A DNA stretch of 8,802 nucleotides from Verrucomicrobiota bacterium (GTDB lineage: Bacteria > Verrucomicrobiota > Verrucomicrobiia > Limisphaerales > UBA9464): the NCBI GenBank assembly GCA_947464705.1, contig CANHYD010000082.1:1-8802 (forward strand), written 5' to 3'. Both the position numbers and the translations under genes were made by a program. This document shows positions 7,201-8,802 of this stretch, piece after piece (within the stretch, counting starts at the first letter, position 1; each line of letters begins with the position of its first letter). The notes under the pieces were generated by a model that saw nothing but the letters and a program-made list of their open reading frames with translations, had not been told where the DNA came from and ran no database searches.

Positions 7201-8802
7201 CTTCACGGTGTCGGGTGCGACGGGGGATGTGGATTTGTACGCCATTCGTGCTCCGAACCTGCCGGGAACCGGCCGGTTCGATTATGCGTCGGCGACGCCG
7301 GGAGTCACCAATGAGACTCTGGTCATTCACTTGGACAGCCAACCGGTGCCTCTGGCTCCGGGTCTGTGGTATCTGGCGGTGACCAACACCTCGGGCATTC
7401 CCGGGACGTCCTATGCCATTTCCGTCATCGAGCAGCGCGGCCGCATCCAGGAATTGAAGCCGGGTCAGTCGATCACGGCCGATCATCCGGGCGTCGATGA
7501 GGATTTCTATTACGTCACCCTGCCGACCGACGTTTCGGCATTGCGGGTTCGGACTCGGGGGGCCACCGAAGACTTGATCCTGAGTTCGCGCAGCAAATTG
7601 CCGGTGCCGACAGCCATCAACTTCGAGTACCAGAGTGACACGGCGGATTCTGGGGACGAAGACATCCTGGTGACCACCAATTCGACGCCGGTGGCACTGG
7701 CCGGCGGGCGGTGGTATTTCGCAGTCACCAGCGTGGGTGGTCTGCCCACTCCTTACACCATCTCGGCCGATCTCCGACTTCGGGATGCGGTCTTCGAGGC
7801 GCTCACCAACGAGATTTGGTTCGAGGCGGTGGCCACCAACGGGCCGGTGGATCTGGAATTCATCTATCGAAACCCGGGCGATGTCTCTGCGATCACCTTT
7901 GAACTCGATCAGTTGACTGGAGAGGCCGACTTGGCGGTGAGCCCGGACGAGCCGCTGCCCTTGTCGCCGGTGTTGTTTGCCAATGCCCAGCCGGGAACTC
8001 AGTCGGAGCAGGTGACGGTTTTGGCCGGACGTGATTTGCCTTCACTGGGTCGTGACTGGTACTTGCGAGTCCGCCTGCCGTCGGCGGGGCCGGTCCGTTT
8101 CCGCATTCGTGCCAGCCTCAATCGTCCGCCGGTGTGGACCCCCGTGGGGACTCGCCGGGTCACTGAAGGACTGCGCCTGACGTTCAACCTCCGGGCCACC
8201 GACCCCGACCCGTTCCCGCAGCTCATCACCTACGGTCTGGTCCAGGGGCCCGTGGGGCTCACGGTGAGCACCAATGGTGTGGTGACTTGGCAGCCTTCCG
8301 AGGCTCAGGGGCCCAGCACCAACTTGGTGCTCGTGTTTGCGAGCGATGGGGCAGTTTCGGCCACCAATCAGTTCGAGATCTTGGTGCGTGAGCAGAACTT
8401 GCCGCCGGTGTGGACCAATCCCGGTACCCGGCGTGTCATTGAGGGGCTGCAATGGACCTATGCGTTGAAGGTCAGTGATGCCGATCTGCCGGTTCAGCCG
8501 TTGCAGTTCACTTTGGTGAGCGGTCCGGAAGGGCTGACGATGGACACCAACGGTGTTCTCAACTGGCAGCCGAGCGAGGCGCAGGGTCCGAGCACCAACC
8601 GAGTGACCGTGAGCGTGAGCGACGGTAGTGTGTCGGTGCCGCAGGAATTCGATGTGGTGGTCTTGGAGTCCAATCGCTTGCCGTCTTGGGTCACTTTGGT
8701 CACCACGCGACGGGTGAGTGAAGGGGCCTTGCTGACTTTCACTGTGCAGGCCACCGACACCGATCTTCCGGCGCAGCGGTTGACCTATCGGTTGGTCACC
8801 GG
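1175..8802 (+). CDS. Giant secreted S8 (KP-43-like) subtilase with P, LamG, PPC and Ig/cadherin-like modules (3' end outside window)
   Basis: One frame is open without interruption from the ATG at 1175 to the last base, giving 2,542 complete codons. It is a serine endopeptidase expected to act outside the cytoplasm. Residues 1-25 have two Arg then a hydrophobic run (LIVAIALAVGSLGLY), a signal peptide or signal anchor. Residues 134-280 form the propeptide. The catalytic domain spans about 286-682: Asp313 in VNVNDSGID, His344 in DGHGTHVAG, oxyanion Asn458 in AAGNSG, Ser613 in SGTSMAAPAVSG. All four residues are intact; Asn-Asp-Ser-Gly is a mild variant of the usual Asp-Thr-Gly. The KP-43-type jelly-roll follows (683-854), with LVWTDPPG, LVNDLDLIV, NNVERVVL and QDF. 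Downstream are PPC-like 905-1043, P domain 1070-1197, PPC-like 1203-1315, an interrupted P domain 1337-1851, four PPC-like units 1858-2315 and Ig/cadherin-like repeats from 2316. Only two cysteines occur. Ordinary subtilases are a few hundred residues, so most of this protein is likely substrate binding, stalk or surface attachment. The substrate is unknown and the C-terminal anchor is not seen. Confidence 0.95.
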   Translation, partial: MRPSRSLIVAIALAVGSLGLYRWVQPPAVGPASSASGLTTTPAGPDMASAFGRSLAVSAHASAKRLPVRTLAAGQRPAPQDLDFPWRARNTTKTLDQLRNDPRALVLRNALIDTRTGEPLPLPESLVAGPEPGFHIVQFAQEPDAGSRRRLEEQQLQVVSYLPVNAFLVKGSDESIERLALDVDIASVSPWHPAFKLEPELLTRAIDGRPLESGDRLMLSISDPDALPRLESLGVREVARQRSPFGTLVTVDVPPDALVSLAQSPEVHLIEKAHRRELLNDRSAYLLGSATDATNTASYRGLTGSNVVVNVNDSGIDWTHPDLTTNRVFTVGSQTNLLTDTDGHGTHVAGTIAGSGVRSLEIQGPAQGSVTNAQFRGLAPNAKLFVLPIDLQTGPTISDAFLQEQAAMTNALISNNSWGYTGAYEYNSISASYDAASRDALPETSGEQPVLFVFAAGNSGQGGNNGVGGLRGSVTVPGNAKNVITVGALESKRNFTNAVVTDDEGRVIWAGGKQFREPSTNAELTTNLVLRAATDTDTEVANFSSRGNVGIGIEGSYGRFKPDVVAPGSQILSARSAQWKLEDEYDTNSVQYAVFDDLNRPVAPWYRFLSGTSMAAPAVSGLLAQIQEFWHRPGITLPRYIEAAAYKALVINSARPSADLYNPDFRSVMNYAGWGQPSLPRALDSGVRLTRADGAVVELAGFAGELTTGASQLLRLKLTTNEVSATGAFHFTLVWTDPPGNPAAGLKLVNDLDLIVSNTVTGEVFVGNDLARTGFTAGRAGTNAFELVEEGVTNSIFDSVNNVERVVLEPPLASEYIIQVVARRVNVNALSSREVQNLQNRTNIVQDFVVALSSDAATADTIVATAEYVSGSSGGFGPVRTPAVSVVATNGIPVSAARVGAQSPLVGGAVGQVAQWHFFVFTNLFNPEAAATTGLTNGQYVEFVISSAANLARPRGPGGSGTRLRDRVLGPDLDLYMSMDPGLTNLQASALASAYRSTQQGFEERIEITNAPANGEVYYIGVKAEDQQAGEFELVVRSSDQPFHILGANGYSLLMTPIGSGRSIPDGSPDVPGVVRYFGTGPSGITRNVTFIQSLFHDNFFDLQGTLLHAGYGVTINNRRSIRDYGTGLTQVSGPVMGLYDDIPGLRFSGGQPTDGPSTTLLDFSGLGSVGAWNYLLQDDVLGGSGTLNSVQLQVQPQVLPAFEDRVFENICLAPQGYDFRLRIVPPDASRLIIEVTNMVPANLPLEVYIRREAFPDPDNLDVNDRVATLLGPGIISISVRDVPALQAGTYFVLFHNPSGVELCFDVAIYGERNLSSKFTRTIEGRSASLADVARTVASVQVDDARPVSDVQVGVRAEHARVSDLALRLVTPGGASALLFENRGLTTTNGLGGVLVTSNYQHVALSLDRAGGVARIYFNGEVVAEQAVRLSASNSPTSFHLGALGSANLPGSPIQLDDFGLWRRSIREAEIRRIYEEGTFGRAKATNLASAGLAALWPMDRFGLDTIAGQTISSVGTSVSGQINFGMRQPGTGSGAISTDSRIRDIGNLPGLTLEGWIKPVSGNERLVVGGWYDAANKRAGPALLIGQAAPLGNGPGSLSAIFQDEAGNRVVLSTRAGVFPAGGIVTNRAYAVFGDSTNGVYTPIKFAQPPYLSRIVPQVLYSNDWETLTIGDYAAGTNSLEGWIVLTNRVSILAGGVEAQVLDLRNAAVERQFDLNIGQAYRLAFTSRKSPAAKTAVNAQVWVDGGFNLRVDSTPGWVTNTTSFVARSSRTAVGFVATSPPASATNFPSGLEIGQVWLDQDGAPLVYQPEEPLRPLMGQPGSGLWQLQTTDARGGEAGLLLDWQLRFTFMPTNPPTFRLTNGIAFTTNIVGEDIRYFVVDVPLEAERATNTLFNLSGPPLSLLYSASGLPDPTESDTVTLVSGLPASRFFAGALDINLPPLLPRGQRYYLAVRGAGGTSSNEFSIQTDFGVRITPLTNRVALRVTNTAPILQEYYSYQVPTSNVLGVTFTVSGATGDVDLYAIRAPNLPGTGRFDYASATPGVTNETLVIHLDSQPVPLAPGLWYLAVTNTSGIPGTSYAISVIEQRGRIQELKPGQSITADHPGVDEDFYYVTLPTDVSALRVRTRGATEDLILSSRSKLPVPTAINFEYQSDTADSGDEDILVTTNSTPVALAGGRWYFAVTSVGGLPTPYTISADLRLRDAVFEALTNEIWFEAVATNGPVDLEFIYRNPGDVSAITFELDQLTGEADLAVSPDEPLPLSPVLFANAQPGTQSEQVTVLAGRDLPSLGRDWYLRVRLPSAGPVRFRIRASLNRPPVWTPVGTRRVTEGLRLTFNLRATDPDPFPQLITYGLVQGPVGLTVSTNGVVTWQPSEAQGPSTNLVLVFASDGAVSATNQFEILVREQNLPPVWTNPGTRRVIEGLQWTYALKVSDADLPVQPLQFTLVSGPEGLTMDTNGVLNWQPSEAQGPSTNRVTVSVSDGSVSVPQEFDVVVLESNRLPSWVTLVTTRRVSEGALLTFTVQATDTDLPAQRLTYRLVT
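1574..2014 (+). other. Subtilase propeptide, apparently two I9-like units in tandem
   Basis: Residues 134-202 begin FHIVQF, pass through a charged helix (RRRLEEQQLQ), VVSYLPVNAFLVKG, a second helix (SIERLALD) and VDIASVSPWHPAFKL. This is the strand-helix-strand-strand-helix-strand order of subtilase inhibitory propeptides and is a good match to KP-43-type proregions. Residues 218-280 repeat the order with a different sequence: MLSISD, helix PDALPRLESLG, VREVARQ, FGTLVTVDV, helix PDALVSLAQS, VHLIEKAHRREL. The segment ends just before the catalytic domain. It likely folds and inhibits the enzyme until it is cleaved. The second unit is a weaker call than the first. The segment has no Thr-Asn pairs, unlike the rest of the protein. 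Confidence 0.6.
2030..3220 (+). other. S8 catalytic domain, KP-43 type
   Basis: Residues about 286-682. The catalytic order is Asp313 (codon 2111-2113), His344 (2204-2206) and Ser613 (3011-3013), with the oxyanion-hole Asn458 (2546-2548). Supporting blocks are GLAPNAKLFVLPID, ISNNSWGY, VPGNAKNVITVGA, ANFSSRGNVG, FKPDVVAPGS and GWGQPSLPRAL at the C-terminal end. The stretch between the Asn and Ser motifs carries the ED(E)Y-rich loop seen in KP-43-like enzymes. An active endopeptidase is expected. Specificity cannot be read from the sequence. Confidence 0.92.
3221..3736 (+). other. KP-43-type C-terminal jelly-roll after the catalytic domain
   Basis: Residues about 683-854. Diagnostic blocks are FHFTLVWTDPPGNP, LVNDLDLIV, VFVGND, DSVNNVERVVLEPP, EYIIQVVARRVN and the closing IVQDFVVALSS. 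In the KP-43 family this beta-barrel packs against the protease and can bind calcium. Here it marks the end of the standard enzyme; everything beyond it is added architecture. Confidence 0.85.
3887..4303 (+). other. PPC-like beta domain
   Basis: Residues about 905-1043. It starts VAQWHFFVFTN, continues YVEFVIS and the acidic turn GPDLDLYMSMDPGLTNL, then EERIEITNA and NGEVYYIGVKAEDQQAGEFELVV. The Asp-Leu-Asp-Leu-Tyr block followed by a Tyr-Tyr-Ile-Gly-Val strand is the pattern of bacterial pre-peptidase C-terminal domains. These are usually binding or spacer domains of secreted proteases. Confidence 0.65.
4382..4765 (+). other. First P (proprotein-convertase-like) domain, uninterrupted
   Basis: Residues 1070-1197. 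After an FIQSLFHDNFFDLQGTLLH segment, in the place of the usual strand containing DL, come INNRRS, a loop with GLYDD and the closing SVGAWNYLLQDDVLGGSGTLNSVQLQV. The closing block is the typical G-W-L-x-D-x-GxxGxLxS-x-L ending of P domains. It serves as the in-protein reference for the split second P domain. Confidence 0.7.
4781..5119 (+). other. PPC-like domain with the only two cysteines
   Basis: Residues 1203-1315. It starts FEDRVFENICLAPQGYDFRL, has RLIIEVTN, LPLEVYIRRE, a strand before LQAGTYFVLFHNPSG and closes VELCFDVAIYG. The PPC order (bulge strand, 'Leu-x-Val-Tyr', then Ala-Gly-Thr-Tyr) is clear. Cys1212 and Cys1304 lie near the two ends, where the edge strands of such a sandwich pair. 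Confidence 0.65.
5183..5353 (+). other. Second P domain, first third
   Basis: Residues 1337-1393. VSDVQVGVRAEHARVSDLAL, then RLVTPGGASALLFENRG and TTTNGLGG. This is the canonical opening of a P domain: a strand, the 'H-x-R-x-S-D-L-x-L-x-L-x-x-P-x-G' block and 'LLFENRG'. The usual continuation does not follow. A LamG half-domain begins at residue 1394, and the P continuation reappears at residue 1625. Confidence 0.75.
5354..6046 (+). other. LamG (concanavalin-A-like) domain with its halves in reversed order
   Basis: Residues 1394-1624. The LamG C-terminal half comes first: YQHVALSLDRAGGVARIYFN with GEVVAEQ, FHLGALGS and IQLDDFGLWRRSIREAEIRRIYEEG (ending about residue 1478). In ordinary LamG domains this half closes the fold. 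A connector with the usual lead-in LAALWPMDRFG follows. Then comes the N-terminal half: DSRIRDIGNLPGLTLEGWIKP (written here as DSRIRDIGNL then PGLTLEGWIKP), LVVGGWYD, ALLIGQ, PGSLSAIFQDEAGN and VVLSTRAGVFPAGG. Joining the end of the second piece to the start of the first restores the standard order. The N-terminal half is the less certain of the two. Confidence 0.6.
6047..6130 (+). other. Second P domain, middle segment
   Basis: Residues 1625-1652. IVTNRAYAVFGDSTNG followed by TPIKFAQPPY. This fits the middle of P domains of this type, where a strand with an acidic turn follows the ENRG block. It stands 231 residues after the point where the first third stops. Confidence 0.5.
6152..6583 (+). 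other. DUF642-like / galactose-binding-like module nested in the second P domain
   Basis: Residues about 1660-1803. SNDWETLTIGDYAAG, then SLEGWIVLTNRVSIL, VLDLRNAAVERQFDLNIGQA with YRLAFTSR, and a closing GLEIGQVWLDQDG. The order 'N-x-x-(F/W)E, G-W, V-x-(V/I), L-D-L, G-x-Y-x-L-x-F, I-x-x-(V/I)-x-(L/I)-x-x' is that of DUF642/CBM-like jelly-rolls. Such domains commonly bind cell-wall sugars. Binding here is inference. Confidence 0.5.
6584..6727 (+). other. Second P domain, final segment
   Basis: Residues 1804-1851. VYQPEEPLRPLMGQPGSGLW then QLQTTDARGGEAGLLLDWQL. This is the canonical end of a P domain (PL-x-x-x-x-G-x-x-x-x-G-x-W-x-L-x-x-x-D-x-x-G-G-x-x-G-x-L-x-x-W-x-L). No separate P opening lies between 6131 and 6584, so it most likely completes the domain opened at 5183. 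Confidence 0.65.
6746..8119 (+). repeat. Four consecutive PPC-like units of 113-115 residues
   Basis: Divisions at 6746-7090, 7091-7435, 7436-7774 and 7775-8119 give 115, 115, 113 and 115 residues. Shared landmarks in each unit are an early edge strand (YFVVDVPL; YYSYQVP; DFYYVTLP; IWFEAVAT), a central 'D-L' strand (SLLYSAS; GDVDLYAIR; EDLILSSR; EADLAVSPDE) and a late 'L-x-x-G-x-x-(Y/W)-(Y/F)-x-x-V' strand (RGQRYYLAV; PGLWYLAVTN; GGRWYFAVT; LGRDWYLRV). The units differ strongly in sequence, so they are old duplications or family copies and not recent repeats. They probably form a rigid spacer or binding stalk. Confidence 0.65.
8120..8802 (+). repeat. Ig/cadherin-like (putative Ig, He_PIG-type) repeats of 92 residues, array cut by window end
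   Basis: Repeat 1 is 8120-8395 and repeat 2 is 8396-8671, each exactly 276 bases. Repeat 3 starts at 8672 and is cut at 8802. Each begins N-x-x-P-x-W followed by G/V-T-R-R-V-x-E-G (NRPPVW, NLPPVW, NRLPSW), then 'x-A-T/S-D-x-D' (RATDPD, KVSDAD, QATDTD). Repeats 1 and 2 share STNGV or DTNGV, then WQPSEAQGPSTN, then (A/V)SDG. This is the familiar extracellular pattern 'PP-V...EG...ATDPD...G-V-x-W-x-P-x-EAQGP...SDG'. More copies probably lie downstream. Confidence 0.85.

Overview
The window is almost entirely coding on the plus strand. It holds the 3' part of one gene (1-1152), a 22-base gap, and the first 2,542 codons of a giant secreted-protease gene (1175 to the window edge) that is still open at base 8802. 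The DNA looks GC-rich, with mostly G or C in third codon positions. Taken together, the family resemblances and the very strong excess of Thr-Asn pairs in both proteins suggest a member of the Verrucomicrobiota (Pedosphaera/Limisphaerales-like). That placement rests on pattern recognition and not on a search.

The first gene is a C-terminal fragment. It resembles the large exported proteins that accompany pseudopilin-like genes in Verrucomicrobia (Verru_Chthon cassette protein A type). The family call is tentative.

The second gene encodes a multidomain subtilase. In order it has: an N-terminal signal or anchor segment; a long propeptide that seems to contain two I9-like units; a complete S8 catalytic domain of the KP-43 type with Asp313, His344, Asn458 and Ser613; the C-terminal jelly-roll that normally follows such domains; a PPC-like beta domain; a complete P (proprotein-convertase-like) domain; a PPC-like domain with the only two cysteines of the visible protein; and a second P domain interrupted by two insertions. 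After these come four PPC-like units of about 115 residues and at least three Ig/cadherin-like repeats of 92 residues. The whole reads as an exported protease carrying a long stalk of adhesive or carbohydrate-binding beta modules.

The most unusual structure lies at about 5180-6760. The second P domain is split, and its first gap holds the two halves of a LamG (concanavalin-A-like) domain in reversed order, C-terminal half first. This looks like a circularly permuted LamG nested inside a P domain. A DUF642-like galactose-binding module seems to sit in the next gap of the same P domain. No RNA gene, mobile element, CRISPR array or convincing terminator was seen, and the long open frames on the minus strand are explained by codon use of the real gene.
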